In this document: positions 43,810-52,957 of the stretch, piece by piece
How positions within the stretch are numbered: position 1 is the stretch's first letter
How the letters are laid out: each line of letters begins with the position of its first letter
Origin: an uncultured Bacilli bacterium
GTDB taxonomy: Bacteria > Bacillota_I > Bacilli_A > RF39 > UBA660
DNA: 64,000 bases
Direction of reading: 5' to 3'
NCBI GenBank assembly: GCA_934096075.1
Contig: CAKOLN010000001.1
Location: 1-64,000 of the forward strand
The notes under the pieces: generated by a model
Told to the model about the DNA's origin: nothing
The model's input: only the letters and a program-made list of their open reading frames with translations
Databases searched by the model: none
Position numbers and translations under genes: made by a program

Positions 43810-44679
43810 ATTATATACTAAATGATGTGCTTGATAAGCTTTTTTTATTGGTATTTCATCTATGAATGGAAGAATACTTTCATTATCGCCATTACAATAC
43901 ATTTTTTCAATTGCGTTTAATAAATCCTTTTTAAAACCTAAATCTTCTAAGTAATTTATATAATGATAAAATTGCTCCATACTTAAATTATACATATTTG
44001 TTTTAGCAATTGTATTTAAAAACATCATTATGTAACAATATAAATCCGTATTTCTTGATGGTATTTGAAAACCTCTATCATCTTCTTTATATTTCATTGG
44101 AAATTCTGATATAAGTGGATTTAAAAATAAGTATTTTGATGGAAAATATATTTCATCTGTTAAGCACGCACTATCTAAATCACATACTCTCAATTTGCCG
44201 TTTCTGTCTATTATAAAATTTGCTTCATGCATATCACCTAAATAAAAATGATAAGGGAATCCTTCTATATTTTTAAGCTTTTCTAATATAGTGCCAACAT
44301 CTTTTAAATAATTTATTTTATCTTCTAATGGGTTATTGCTATCTTTTAAAAATGTTTCTAAATTAGTTGCTTTTTCTATGAAAGGCATTACTGGTCCTAG
44401 TGCTATACCGCCAACTGTTCCTAATCCGTCTAAAGTAATTAATTCTGGAATTTGTTCATTTAATATTTTTTTATATATTAATAATATGTTTATATTATAT
44501 AGTTTCTTACTAAAACTTAAACCTTCTCTATCATAATATACTTTAAACAATTGTCTTTCTTTTTTGCTTCTTTCACTACCCATTATGAATAATTTTGCTT
44601 CAGTATTTGTGATACCTTCGCCTGGATTATATCTTTTTAGTTTTTCGAACTGACTATTTGTTAAAGATGTTACTTTCAT
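43774..44679 (-). CDS. Protein-kinase-fold protein (APH/Ser-Thr kinase-like)
   Basis: Protein of 301 aa with a kinase-like C-lobe: LKNIEGFPYHFYLGDMHEANF holds a catalytic-loop-like GDMHEANF (usual HGDLHPxN), and KLRVCDLDSA is the metal-binding DxD equivalent of DFG. The N-lobe has LFKVYYDREGLSFSKKLYN with a candidate ATP-binding Lys. An aminoglycoside-phosphotransferase or HipA/Fructosamine-kinase-like small-molecule or protein kinase is possible. The substrate is unknown. The gene is convergent with recA. GGGGGATAA lies before the ATG. Confidence 0.65.
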   Translation of the reverse strand: MKVTSLTNSQFEKLKRYNPGEGITNTEAKLFIMGSERSKKERQLFKVYYDREGLSFSKKLYNINILLIYKKILNEQIPELITLDGLGTVGGIALGPVMPFIEKATNLETFLKDSNNPLEDKINYLKDVGTILEKLKNIEGFPYHFYLGDMHEANFIIDRNGKLRVCDLDSACLTDEIYFPSKYLFLNPLISEFPMKYKEDDRGFQIPSRNTDLYCYIMMFLNTIAKTNMYNLSMEQFYHYINYLEDLGFKKDLLNAIEKMYCNGDNESILPFIDEIPIKKAYQAHHLVYNKRTGRDLTNPY

Positions 44680-44735
44680 ATAATTTATCCCCCTTAGATG
44701 GCTAAATTATACCATATAAAGTACAAAAAGTCAAA

Positions 44736-45374
44736 TTAACCAAAATAATATAGTAACTTAATTCTTCTTCCTTTAGTTTCAATTAAACCTTCGACTTTCA
44801 TGTTACTTAGTTCTCTTGTCATTGCCGATCTGTTAACAGCTAAATAATCGGCAAGGTCTGTGTAGCTAAAAGGTAAATAAATTATTCTTGAACCATTTCT
44901 TCTGCTAACCATATTAAAGTATGCAAGAAGTTTATCTCTAGTACTCTTATTGGTCAAAACTTCAATTCTATCATTATTCTTAGCTAGTTTTTCAAAAAGT
45001 ATTTTATTTAAATTTTTTAAAAATTGTGTATAATACGAAAGTCTATTTTCATCAAAATTTATTATGTTATCAAAATCAAAAATAAGCAAAGAAACATCTT
45101 CAGTTGTACGTATTTCATACTCATTATTGTTAATAGCTGAGAATGTAGTACCAAATATACTCCCTTCATCTAATTCTTCTATAATGGTTCTTGTTCCATT
45201 TTTGTCAATCCTAGTAATTATAAGGCTTCCAGCGGTTATAACACAGATTATGTTATCTCTTTTAAAACTATCTAAGATGGTCATATTTTTTTTGTAGTTT
45301 ATAGTGTACGTTTCTAAATATGATAAAAGTTTTTCTTTGTTTTTACCTGTAATTCCATTAAATAAATTTTCCAT
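44736..45374 (-). CDS. Crp/Fnr-family transcription regulator
   Basis: Regulator of 212 aa. An N-terminal cyclic-nucleotide-binding-like beta roll (about 15-120, with GSLIITRIDKNGTRTIIEEL and EGSIFGTTF), a long dimer helix and a C-terminal winged helix (FSYTDLADYLAVNRSAMTRE). No Cys cluster for an FNR-type iron-sulfur centre is evident in the N-terminus, so the signal is unknown. ATG 45374 follows AGAGGTG. Extensions upstream run into the intergenic region. It is divergent from nrdD, with a 14-bp palindrome between, and probably controls the anaerobic nucleotide reductase. Confidence 0.85.
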   Translation of the reverse strand: MENLFNGITGKNKEKLLSYLETYTINYKKNMTILDSFKRDNIICVITAGSLIITRIDKNGTRTIIEELDEGSIFGTTFSAINNNEYEIRTTEDVSLLIFDFDNIINFDENRLSYYTQFLKNLNKILFEKLAKNNDRIEVLTNKSTRDKLLAYFNMVSRRNGSRIIYLPFSYTDLADYLAVNRSAMTRELSNMKVEGLIETKGRRIKLLYYFG

Positions 45375-45415
45375 CTTTACACCTCTAAGTATAATTTTAG
45401 CAAATAATGTAAAAA

Positions 45416-45429
45416 GTTGCAATTGCAAC
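45416..45429. promoter_or_regulatory. Palindromic operator between the Crp/Fnr gene and nrdD
   Basis: GTTGCAATTGCAAC is a perfect 14-bp palindrome immediately upstream of the -35-like hexamer of nrdD and about 40 bp before the Crp/Fnr start. The TTG..CAA ends resemble Crp/Fnr half-sites, though the spacing differs from TTGAT-N4-ATCAA. It is a candidate site for the divergent regulator or for NrdR; binding is inference. Confidence 0.55.
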
Positions 45430-45430
45430 A

Positions 45431-45457
45431 TTGAATATAAAATATATCGTGTATAAT
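45431..45457 (+). promoter_or_regulatory. Probable nrdD promoter
   Basis: TTGAAT, 15-nt spacer, TATAAT, 28 nt before the nrdD start. The short spacer may make it dependent on an activator at the adjacent palindrome. Confidence 0.5.
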
Positions 45458-45485
45458 GAGATTTAGAAAAGGTAGGAGGAGTTAC

Positions 45486-47639
45486 ATGAAAGTAATAAAA
45501 AGAGATGGACATATGGTTGACTGGTGTCCAGAAAAAGTTGAAAATGCAATTATGAAAGCCAACAGTGAGGTGGAAGAAGAAGATCAAGCATCATCTACCC
45601 AAATAAAAAATATTATTAAACATATAGAAAAATTAGGAAAGAAAAGAATTTTAGTTGAAGATATACAAGATATCATTGAAATGAAATTGATGTCTATTGG
45701 TAAGTATGAACTAGCAAAAAAATATATTACGTATAGATATACAAGAGAGTTGGTAAGAAGAAGTAATACAACTGATTTGGCTATTAAGGAATTAATAGAT
45801 GGAGAAAGTGAATATTGGAATACTGAAAATTCTAATAAGAATGCTAAAGTAGTTACTACTCAAAGAGACTATCTAGCAGGTATTACAAGTACTGATATTA
45901 CAAAGAGATTTCTATTAAGTGAAGATATAGTACAAGCACATGAAGATGGAATTATACATTTCCATGATGCTGATTATTTTGCACAAAATGCTTTACATAA
46001 CTGTGATTTAATTAATCTAGAAGATATGTTACAAAATGGTACTAATATTAATGGAGTAATGATAGAAAAACCACATAAATTTTTAACAGCAATGACTATT
46101 GCAACACAAATTATAACAGCTGTAACATCTAGTCAATATGGTGGAGCAACTATTACACTTACTCATTTAGCACCTTTTGTTAGAGATAGTTACAAAAGAT
46201 ACTTAGATAAATATAAAAAACGTAAATTTAGTAAAGAAGATTGTGAAAAATATGCTAAGGAAGATTTAAAGAAAGAAATAACTGATGGAGTACAAACATT
46301 CCAATATCAAATAAATTCAATGACTACTACAAATGGTCAAGCGCCTTTCTTAAGTGTATGCATGTATTTAGGAGAAACTAAAGAATATAAAGATGAACTT
46401 GCAATGATTATTGAAGAAGTATTACATCAAAGAATATTAGGTATGAAGAATGAAAAGGGTGTATATATTACACCAGCATTTCCTAAACTTCTTTATGTAC
46501 TAGAAGAAGACAATATTAATCCTAAAGGAAAATATTATTATTTAACTAAATTGGCTGCTGAATGTACTGCTAAGAGAATGGTACCGGATTATATTTCTGA
46601 AAAGATTATGAAAGAATATAAGATAGATGCTAATGGTAATGGAAATTGTTATCCTTGTATGGGATGTAGAAGTTTCTTAACACCTTATGTTGATGAAAAT
46701 GGTAAACCTAAATATTATGGTAGATTTAACCAAGGAGTTGTTACTATTAATTTACCTGATGTAGCTTTATCAAGTGAAAAAGATATGGATACATTTTGGC
46801 AAATATTTGATGAAAGACTAGAACTTTGTCATAAGGCTTTACAAGCAAGACATAAAAGATTATCAAAAGCAACTAGTGATGTAGCACCAATTTTATGGCA
46901 ATATGGAGCATTAGCTAGACTTCCTAAAGGTGCTAGTATACATGACTTACTACATAATGGTTATTCTACAATTAGTTTGGGTTATGCTGGACTTTATGAA
47001 TGTGTTAAATATATGACAGGACATTCTCATACTGATAATGGTAAAGGAAAAGAATTTGGACTTCAAGTAATGCAAAGAATGAATAATAAATGTAAAGAGT
47101 GGAAAGAAGCAGAAAAGATAGATTATAGTGTTTATGGTACTCCTATTGAATCTGTTACTTATAAATTCGCTAAATCATTAAGAGATAGATTTGGAGTAGT
47201 TAAAGGCATTACTGATAGAGATTATATTACTAATAGTTATCATGTGCCTGTATTTGAAGAAATTGACGCATTTACTAAATTAAAATTAGAAAGTGAATTT
47301 CAAAAATTAAGTCCAGGTGGTGCAGTAAGTTATATTGAAACACCAAATTTAACTAATAACTTGGATGTTGTAATGGAAGTAATTAAATTTATGTATGAAA
47401 ATATAATGTATGCTGAATTAAATACGAAGAGTGACTATTGTCAAAATTGTGGATATACTGGTGAAATCTTATTAGATGATAATTTGGAATGGTATTGTCC
47501 TGAATGTGGTAATAGAGATCACGATAAATTAAATGTAGCTAGAAGAACTTGTGGATATATTGGAACTAATTTCTGGAATAAGGGAAGAACACAAGAAATT
47601 AAAGAAAGAGTAATACATATAGATAATAAGGATGCATAA
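45486..47639 (+). CDS. nrdD: Anaerobic (class III) ribonucleoside-triphosphate reductase
   Basis: Oxygen-sensitive glycyl-radical enzyme of 717 aa that makes deoxynucleotides. An N-terminal ATP-cone (KVIKRDGHMVDWCPEKVENA, about 1-95), the central ten-stranded barrel with CMGCRSF (catalytic Cys) and YPCMGCR, a C-terminal zinc site with CQNCGYTG and CPECGNRD, and the radical Gly in RTCGYIGTNFWNKGR (about 690). ATG 45486 follows GGTAGGAGG. It is followed 2 bp later by its activase nrdG. Confidence 0.97.
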   Translation: MKVIKRDGHMVDWCPEKVENAIMKANSEVEEEDQASSTQIKNIIKHIEKLGKKRILVEDIQDIIEMKLMSIGKYELAKKYITYRYTRELVRRSNTTDLAIKELIDGESEYWNTENSNKNAKVVTTQRDYLAGITSTDITKRFLLSEDIVQAHEDGIIHFHDADYFAQNALHNCDLINLEDMLQNGTNINGVMIEKPHKFLTAMTIATQIITAVTSSQYGGATITLTHLAPFVRDSYKRYLDKYKKRKFSKEDCEKYAKEDLKKEITDGVQTFQYQINSMTTTNGQAPFLSVCMYLGETKEYKDELAMIIEEVLHQRILGMKNEKGVYITPAFPKLLYVLEEDNINPKGKYYYLTKLAAECTAKRMVPDYISEKIMKEYKIDANGNGNCYPCMGCRSFLTPYVDENGKPKYYGRFNQGVVTINLPDVALSSEKDMDTFWQIFDERLELCHKALQARHKRLSKATSDVAPILWQYGALARLPKGASIHDLLHNGYSTISLGYAGLYECVKYMTGHSHTDNGKGKEFGLQVMQRMNNKCKEWKEAEKIDYSVYGTPIESVTYKFAKSLRDRFGVVKGITDRDYITNSYHVPVFEEIDAFTKLKLESEFQKLSPGGAVSYIETPNLTNNLDVVMEVIKFMYENIMYAELNTKSDYCQNCGYTGEILLDDNLEWYCPECGNRDHDKLNVARRTCGYIGTNFWNKGRTQEIKERVIHIDNKDA

Positions 47640-47641
47640 TT

Positions 47642-48151
47642 ATGAGATACAATAGAATTAGAAAGATGGATATATCAAATGGCCCTGGTATCAGGGTCAG
47701 TATATTCATGCAGGGGTGTGCTTTTCACTGCGAAAATTGTTTTAATAAGGAAACATGGGATTTTGATGCAGGAGAAGAGTTTACAGATGAAACAATAGAA
47801 AAAGTGTTGAAATTATGTGAAAGTGAGCATATTGTAGGATTATCGATATTAGGAGGAGAACCAATGCATCCTAATAATATAGAAGGTACTACAAAGTTAG
47901 CTAAAGCTTTTAAAGAAAGATATCCTAATAAAAGTTTATGGGCTTGGAGTGGATTCTTATTTGATAAACATTTAAAAAATAAAGAAGTTATGAAATATTT
48001 AGATGTTTTAGTTGATGGACAATATGTGGATAGTTTACATGATTTTACTCTTGAATGGAGAGGTTCAAGTAATCAAAGAGTAATTGATGTTCAAAAATCG
48101 TTAAAAAGTAATGAAGTAATTTTATATGAAAGTAAGGAGTATAGTAGATGA
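47642..48151 (+). CDS. nrdG: Anaerobic ribonucleotide reductase activating enzyme
   Basis: Radical-SAM activase of 169 aa. CAFHCENC gives the CxxxCxxC cluster site (about residues 26-33), after ISNGPGIRVSIFMQG; SILGGEPMHP is the GGE SAM-binding motif. It installs the glycyl radical on NrdD. It follows nrdD by 2 bp and overlaps the next gene by 4 bp, so the three are one operon. Confidence 0.96.
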   Translation: MRYNRIRKMDISNGPGIRVSIFMQGCAFHCENCFNKETWDFDAGEEFTDETIEKVLKLCESEHIVGLSILGGEPMHPNNIEGTTKLAKAFKERYPNKSLWAWSGFLFDKHLKNKEVMKYLDVLVDGQYVDSLHDFTLEWRGSSNQRVIDVQKSLKSNEVILYESKEYSR

Positions 48152-48606
48152 GATTAAGAGGCTTTGAAGTAGCAAAAGGATTTGAAGATAAAGGGGTTAA
48201 TATGCCTGTTAGAAAAACTAAATATTCAGCAGGTTATGATGTTGAAGCAATAGAAGATGTTGTAATACCAGCATTTAAACCTGGAATGAAACCAACTTTA
48301 GTCAAGACAGGTCTTAAGGCATATTGCCAAAATGATGAATATATTAAATTAGTTAATAGATCAAGTAATCCAGGAAAGAAAGGTTTAGTTTTAGCAAATT
48401 CTATAGGAATTATAGATGCTGATTATTATAATAATCCTGATAATGATGGACATTTTATGTATGCTTATTATAACTTTTTTGATCATGATGTTGAAATTAA
48501 AAAAGGAGATGTAATAGGTCAAGCAATATTCCAAAAATATTTAATAACAGATGATGATGAGGCAACTGGTGAAAGAGTTGGAGGATTTGGTTCAACTAGT
48601 AAGTAA
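48148..48606 (+). CDS. dut: dUTP diphosphatase (trimeric dUTPase)
   Basis: Nucleotide hydrolase of 152 aa. Motif 1 AGYDVEA, motif 2 NRSSNPGKKGLVLAN, motif 3 GIIDADYYNN (the nucleophile-activating Asp in IDADY), motif 4 GDVIGQAIFQKY, motif 5 GGFGSTSK (with the glycine-rich tail covering the active site). It prevents uracil incorporation and makes dUMP. It overlaps nrdG by 4 bp, a logical pairing of deoxynucleotide synthesis and clean-up. Confidence 0.93.
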   Translation: MRLRGFEVAKGFEDKGVNMPVRKTKYSAGYDVEAIEDVVIPAFKPGMKPTLVKTGLKAYCQNDEYIKLVNRSSNPGKKGLVLANSIGIIDADYYNNPDNDGHFMYAYYNFFDHDVEIKKGDVIGQAIFQKYLITDDDEATGERVGGFGSTSK

Positions 48607-48659
48607 AATTTTATTATATGAATAAACTATTCTTCAGTTTAAATAAATAAGGAGTATAC

Positions 48660-48962
48660 ATGCGGGAAAAATTTTATGAATATTTAATGAATGGTTTAAA
48701 TGATTATGATAGGAAATATTTACCTACGATGGATTATGTTTTAATGTTATTTTCTAAAGGAAAAATTAAAGCATATTTTGCTAAAAAAAGCTATGTTTAT
48801 TTTGTTGAATATCCATCAAGCGAATATGAATACAATAGTCCCATGGAGGTACTTAAGGAAGAAATGGACTTAGGTGGTATAGCAACTTCAGGTATAATTT
48901 ATGAAAAACAGCGTGATAATACTTTTAAAGAAATAGCTTTTATAGACTTGAATGAAAAATAG
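48660..48962 (+). CDS. Hypothetical protein, 100 aa
   Basis: Unrecognised small soluble protein with several aromatic residues and an alternating helix/strand pattern (REKFYEYLMNGLNDYDRKY, KSYVYFVEYPSSEYEY). AAGGAGTA precedes the ATG. It lies between the nrdD-nrdG-dut operon and the TetR operator. No motif gives a role. Confidence 0.55.
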   Translation: MREKFYEYLMNGLNDYDRKYLPTMDYVLMLFSKGKIKAYFAKKSYVYFVEYPSSEYEYNSPMEVLKEEMDLGGIATSGIIYEKQRDNTFKEIAFIDLNEK

Positions 48963-48991
48963 AAGTAGAAATATTTCTTTTACTTTACAAT

Positions 48992-49013
48992 AATTGTATC
49001 ACGTGATACAATT
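48992..49013. promoter_or_regulatory. Perfect 22-bp palindromic TetR operator
   Basis: AATTGTATCAC followed by its exact reverse complement, ending 15 nt before the TetR start. The symmetry and position, overlapping the probable -10 region (TACAAT), fit autorepression by the TetR protein at 49029 and control of the ABC exporter genes behind it. Confidence 0.75.
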
Positions 49014-49028
49014 TTATTAGGAGGCTTT

Positions 49029-49583
49029 ATGAGTGTTAAGATTACTAAAGAAAAAATATTAGAAATAGCTTTTGAAATAGTTAGAACTAATGGTATAGAA
49101 AATCTAAGTAATAGGACTATTGCTAAAGAATTAAATTCATCTATTAGACCTATTTATTATCAGTTTAAAAATACTGATGAGTTAAAGAAAGAATTATATA
49201 ATAAAATTAAGAAATATTTCTTTGCTTATATATTTGATAAGAGTGTGGAAGATTCTTATAAACAAGTGGGTATTAATTATATAAGATTTGCTAAAGAAGA
49301 GAGTAATTTGTTTAAATCTTTGTTTTTTAATAACTATATACCAAGTGATTTTTTACTAGAAAGTGATGATGAATTTAAAGAGATATCTAATTTAATTAGA
49401 ATGAAGAGTAATGTTAAAAATATTATGGATTTTCATGTAGAAATGTGGATTTTTACTCATGGACTTGCTACATTGGTTGCATGTAATAATATGTATTTTA
49501 GTGATGAAGATGTAAGTAATTTGTTAACAATGGAATTTAAGGCTTTAAGTAGTTTAAATAAGAAGGAAGGTAATGATAAATGA
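49029..49583 (+). CDS. TetR-family regulator
   Basis: Regulator of 184 aa. N-terminal TetR helix-turn-helix (KEKILEIAFEIVRTNGIENL, SNRTIAKELNSSIRPIYYQF, about residues 6-52), then a helical ligand-binding domain resembling TetR_C WHG/Rv-type (FIHGLATL-like segment TFTHGLATLVAC). AGGAGG precedes the ATG. The ABC ATPase gene overlaps its stop by 4 bp, so regulator and exporter are one operon behind the 22-bp operator. The ligand is probably an exported compound. Confidence 0.9.
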   Translation: MSVKITKEKILEIAFEIVRTNGIENLSNRTIAKELNSSIRPIYYQFKNTDELKKELYNKIKKYFFAYIFDKSVEDSYKQVGINYIRFAKEESNLFKSLFFNNYIPSDFLLESDDEFKEISNLIRMKSNVKNIMDFHVEMWIFTHGLATLVACNNMYFSDEDVSNLLTMEFKALSSLNKKEGNDK

Positions 49584-50515
49584 ATGTAATAGAAGTTAAA
49601 GATTTAACTAAGTCATATAAAAATTTAGTTGCAGTTGATAATTTGTCTTTTGAAGTAAAAGAAGGAGAAATTTTGGGATTATTGGGTCCGAATGGAAGTG
49701 GTAAGTCTACTACTATTAATGCGATTTTATCTTTATTAAAGTGTGATAAAGGTATTGTTAAAATATTTGGTAAGAAGATGACTCCAGATGCTTATGATAT
49801 TAAAAGTAAGATAGGTGTTATATTTCAGGAAGTTGCTGTTTTTGAAGAATTAACTGTATATGAAAATTTAGATTATTTTTGTGGTTTATATATTAAAGAT
49901 AAAACTATTAGAGAAAAATATATTGAAGATGCAATTAAGTTGGTTAGTTTAGAGAATTATAAAAAGTTTTATCCTAAACAATTATCTGGTGGATTAAAAA
50001 GAAGACTTAATATAGCGTGTGGTATTGTACATAAACCTAAACTTATTATATTGGATGAACCAACAGTTGCAGTCGATCCACAAAGTAGAAATAGTATATT
50101 AAACGGAATAGAAAAACTTAGAGAAGAAGGTGCTAGTATACTTTATACTACTCATTATATGGAAGAAGTAGAAATACTTTGTGATAGGATTATAATACTT
50201 GATAAAGGTAAAATAATAGCTGAAGGTACTAGTGATGAGTTAAAGAAAATGACTAATATAGAAGAGAAGATTACAGTTGAAGTTAATAATTTAGATAGTA
50301 AAATACTAGAAGATATAGAGAAATTTAAGACTGTTGATGAAGTAAATTATACAAATAATATTTTATTAATTAAGTATAAAAAAGGCAAAAATAATCTTGG
50401 AAATTTAATAGATTATTTGAAAGATAATAAAGTTAAATATAATAAAATATTTTCTGAAAGACCTACATTAAATGATGTGTTCTTGGAACTAACTGGAAAG
50501 GAATTAAGAGACTAA
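49580..50515 (+). CDS. ABC exporter ATP-binding protein
   Basis: ATPase of 311 aa. Walker A GPNGSGKST (residues about 36-44), Q-loop IFQEVAVFE, signature LSGGLKRRLN, Walker B LIILDEPTVAVD and switch His in YTTHYMEE; a C-terminal extension (about 230-311) typical of DrrA/CcmA-like drug and antibiotic export ATPases. It is translated from the TetR message (4-bp overlap) and followed at 1-bp overlap by the first permease. Confidence 0.93.
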   Translation: MNVIEVKDLTKSYKNLVAVDNLSFEVKEGEILGLLGPNGSGKSTTINAILSLLKCDKGIVKIFGKKMTPDAYDIKSKIGVIFQEVAVFEELTVYENLDYFCGLYIKDKTIREKYIEDAIKLVSLENYKKFYPKQLSGGLKRRLNIACGIVHKPKLIILDEPTVAVDPQSRNSILNGIEKLREEGASILYTTHYMEEVEILCDRIIILDKGKIIAEGTSDELKKMTNIEEKITVEVNNLDSKILEDIEKFKTVDEVNYTNNILLIKYKKGKNNLGNLIDYLKDNKVKYNKIFSERPTLNDVFLELTGKELRD

Positions 50516-51687
50516 TGTTTTTACATAATTTTAAGTATGCTTTAAAGATAATATTTAGAAATAAGAGTTTAATATTTTGGACTTTTGCCTTTCCAATAAT
50601 ATTAGGTACTTTCTTTAAATTGGCATTTAATAATATAGAAAAAGGAGAAACTCTTAGTACTATTGATATTGCAATTATAGATAATCAAGAGTTTAATGAT
50701 AATCAGTTTTATAAAGAAGCATTTAATCAGTTGAGTACAGGTGAAAATAAGATGTTTAATACTAAGTATACTACTTTAGAAAATGCTAAGAAGTTACTTA
50801 GTGATGAAGAAATAACTGGGTATTTAGTGTTATCTAATGATGTTATTAATATTACTGTTAATTCAAGTGGAATAAATGAAACTATAATAAAGACTGTAGT
50901 AGATGAAATTAACACTAATAAAAATATGTATGAAACATTAATTAATAAAGAGATAGAAGATGAATTTAAAAATGGTAATACTAATATAGATTATAAAGAT
51001 ATATATAATAAAGTTACTGATAAAATTACTAGTGATGTTAAATTAAATGATATTTCTAATTCTAATTTAAGTTATACTATGATTGAATATTATACTTTAA
51101 TTGCGCTTACTATACTTTATGGTGGTACAATATCACTTTATATGGTTAATAAAACTTTACCTAATTTGAGTGAAGTTGGTAAAAGAGTTAATACTAGTTC
51201 ATTAAAGAGAAGTACTATTTTATTTAGTAATTTGATTGCTAGTTATGTTGTTCAATTAATTGGCTTATGTATATTATTTATATATTGTGTATTTGTCATT
51301 AAAGCGGATTTTGGTGATAATTTACCATTAATAATTTTGCTTTCATTAATAAGTGTTTTTGCAGGACTTTCTATGGGAGTATTTATTGGAGTTAATGTTA
51401 AGGCTAGTGAAGGAGCAAAGTCTGGTATACTAATAGGTATTACTATGTTATTTAATACTTTAGCTGGTATGACTGGTGTAACTTTAAAATATGTTATAGA
51501 TAAGAATATACCAATTATAAATAAAATTAATCCTGCGAATATGATTACTGATGGATTTTATTCACTTTATTATTTAAATGGGATGAATAGATATTTCTTT
51601 AATATAATGAGTTTAATAATATTTTCTATAGTACTTTTAAGATTTTCTCTTGGGAAATTAAGGAGGCAACAATATGACAGTATTTAA
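50515..51687 (+). CDS. ABC-2 type permease, subunit 1
   Basis: Permease of 390 aa. One N-terminal helix (SLIFWTFAFPIILGTFFKLAF), a large extracellular loop (about 40-190), and five C-terminal helices, the layout of ABC-2/YhgE-type exporters. It overlaps the ATPase by 1 bp and the second permease by 14 bp. With the ATPase it likely forms a heterodimeric exporter for a toxic compound, peptide or lipid. The substrate is not readable. Confidence 0.88.
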   Translation: MFLHNFKYALKIIFRNKSLIFWTFAFPIILGTFFKLAFNNIEKGETLSTIDIAIIDNQEFNDNQFYKEAFNQLSTGENKMFNTKYTTLENAKKLLSDEEITGYLVLSNDVINITVNSSGINETIIKTVVDEINTNKNMYETLINKEIEDEFKNGNTNIDYKDIYNKVTDKITSDVKLNDISNSNLSYTMIEYYTLIALTILYGGTISLYMVNKTLPNLSEVGKRVNTSSLKRSTILFSNLIASYVVQLIGLCILFIYCVFVIKADFGDNLPLIILLSLISVFAGLSMGVFIGVNVKASEGAKSGILIGITMLFNTLAGMTGVTLKYVIDKNIPIINKINPANMITDGFYSLYYLNGMNRYFFNIMSLIIFSIVLLRFSLGKLRRQQYDSI

Positions 51688-52819
51688 GACTTTTTGGAAG
51701 ATTATTAATAAATATAAAGGTACTATTATACTTTATACAGTAATGTTAGTTATATTTGGTGGTATTAATATGAGTTCTAATAATAATACAGTAGAATTTA
51801 CTAGTTCCAAACCAGATATTATTATAGTTAATGAAGATGAGTATAAAGGAATTACTAAGAATTTAATAGATTATTTAAAGGATAATGCTAATATTATTCA
51901 AGATGTAAATACTGAAGATGAAATGAATGATTCTTTGTTTTATAGGGAAACTAATTATATAATTTATATACCTAAGAATTATAGAGTTGATACTTTAAAT
52001 GGTAAGAGTGTTACTTTAAATATAAAAAGTTCTGGAGATTATTATTCTAGTCTAGAAGAGCTAAAACTTACTCAGTATTTGAATGTTCAAAATACTTATT
52101 TGAGTGTATTTAATAATGAAGAAGAGTTAATCAGTAATATTAATAATACTTTAAAGAATAATTCTAAAGTAGAAGTTACATCTAAACTTAATGAAAGTGA
52201 GTTAAGTAATATATCTAGATATTTTAGTTTTGCTAGTTATTCTATAATGGCAGTTATTATGTTTATTATATGTTTAGTACTTACTAGTTTTAAGGAAACT
52301 ACTATTAATAAAAGAATTATAATTAGTAGTATGGATTATAAAGAACATAATAAGTTATTATTTATATCTAGTTTAGGTTATTCTCTTATAGTGTTTGTGT
52401 TATATGTGGTTTTAGGAATTATACTTTTAGGCAAACCTTTATTAACTACAAGAGGACTTATTTATATACTTAATACTTTTGTATTTACTATTACTTGTTT
52501 GTCATTATCTTTGTTAATATGTTCGTTAATTAAAAGTAAAGATGCAGTAAATGGTATTGTAAATGTTTTGGCTTTGGGTTCAGCATTCTTATGTGGGGCT
52601 TTTGTACCTAGTGAATGGTTACCTGATGGAGTACTTTTATTAGGACATATATTTCCAGCATATTATTTCATAAATAGCAATGACTTACTTAAAGAAATAC
52701 AAGTGTTAAATTTAAATAGTTTAATGCCAGTTATAATAAATATGATAATACTTTTAGGTTTTACATTTGTGTTTGTAATATGCAATAATATAGTTACTAA
52801 AAAGAAAAGAGTAAATTAA
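51674..52819 (+). CDS. ABC-2 type permease, subunit 2
   Basis: Permease of 381 aa with the same layout as subunit 1: N-terminal helix (TIILYTVMLVIFGGINM), extracellular loop (about 40-180), then about five helices ending in LLGFTFVFVICNNIV. GSAFLCGAFVPSEWLPDG is the conserved loop between the last helices of ABC-2 permeases. A hairpin with a T tail follows directly. Confidence 0.88.
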   Translation: MTVFKTFWKIINKYKGTIILYTVMLVIFGGINMSSNNNTVEFTSSKPDIIIVNEDEYKGITKNLIDYLKDNANIIQDVNTEDEMNDSLFYRETNYIIYIPKNYRVDTLNGKSVTLNIKSSGDYYSSLEELKLTQYLNVQNTYLSVFNNEEELISNINNTLKNNSKVEVTSKLNESELSNISRYFSFASYSIMAVIMFIICLVLTSFKETTINKRIIISSMDYKEHNKLLFISSLGYSLIVFVLYVVLGIILLGKPLLTTRGLIYILNTFVFTITCLSLSLLICSLIKSKDAVNGIVNVLALGSAFLCGAFVPSEWLPDGVLLLGHIFPAYYFINSNDLLKEIQVLNLNSLMPVIINMIILLGFTFVFVICNNIVTKKKRVN

Positions 52820-52846
52820 AAAGAGAAAAGTTATTTTTCTCTTTTT
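52818..52846 (+). terminator. Terminator of the TetR-ABC operon
   Basis: AAAAAGAGAAAA / TTTTTCTCTTTTT stem, about 12 bp, loop GTTA, directly after the second permease. Confidence 0.75.
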
Positions 52847-52957
52847 GTGTAGGTTTTTCTCTTTAATTCTAACTTTATATTACCATAATTTAGCATTTTT
52901 TTCAAGACTTGTAGAATACTATAAAGTGTGATATTAAATATTAGGAGGTTGATAAAT

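Noticed and set aside
45375..45587. Upstream extension of the Crp/Fnr protein into the nrdD promoter
   Set aside because: It would cross the palindrome and the nrdD promoter and has no ribosome site, while ATG 45374 follows AGAGGTG.
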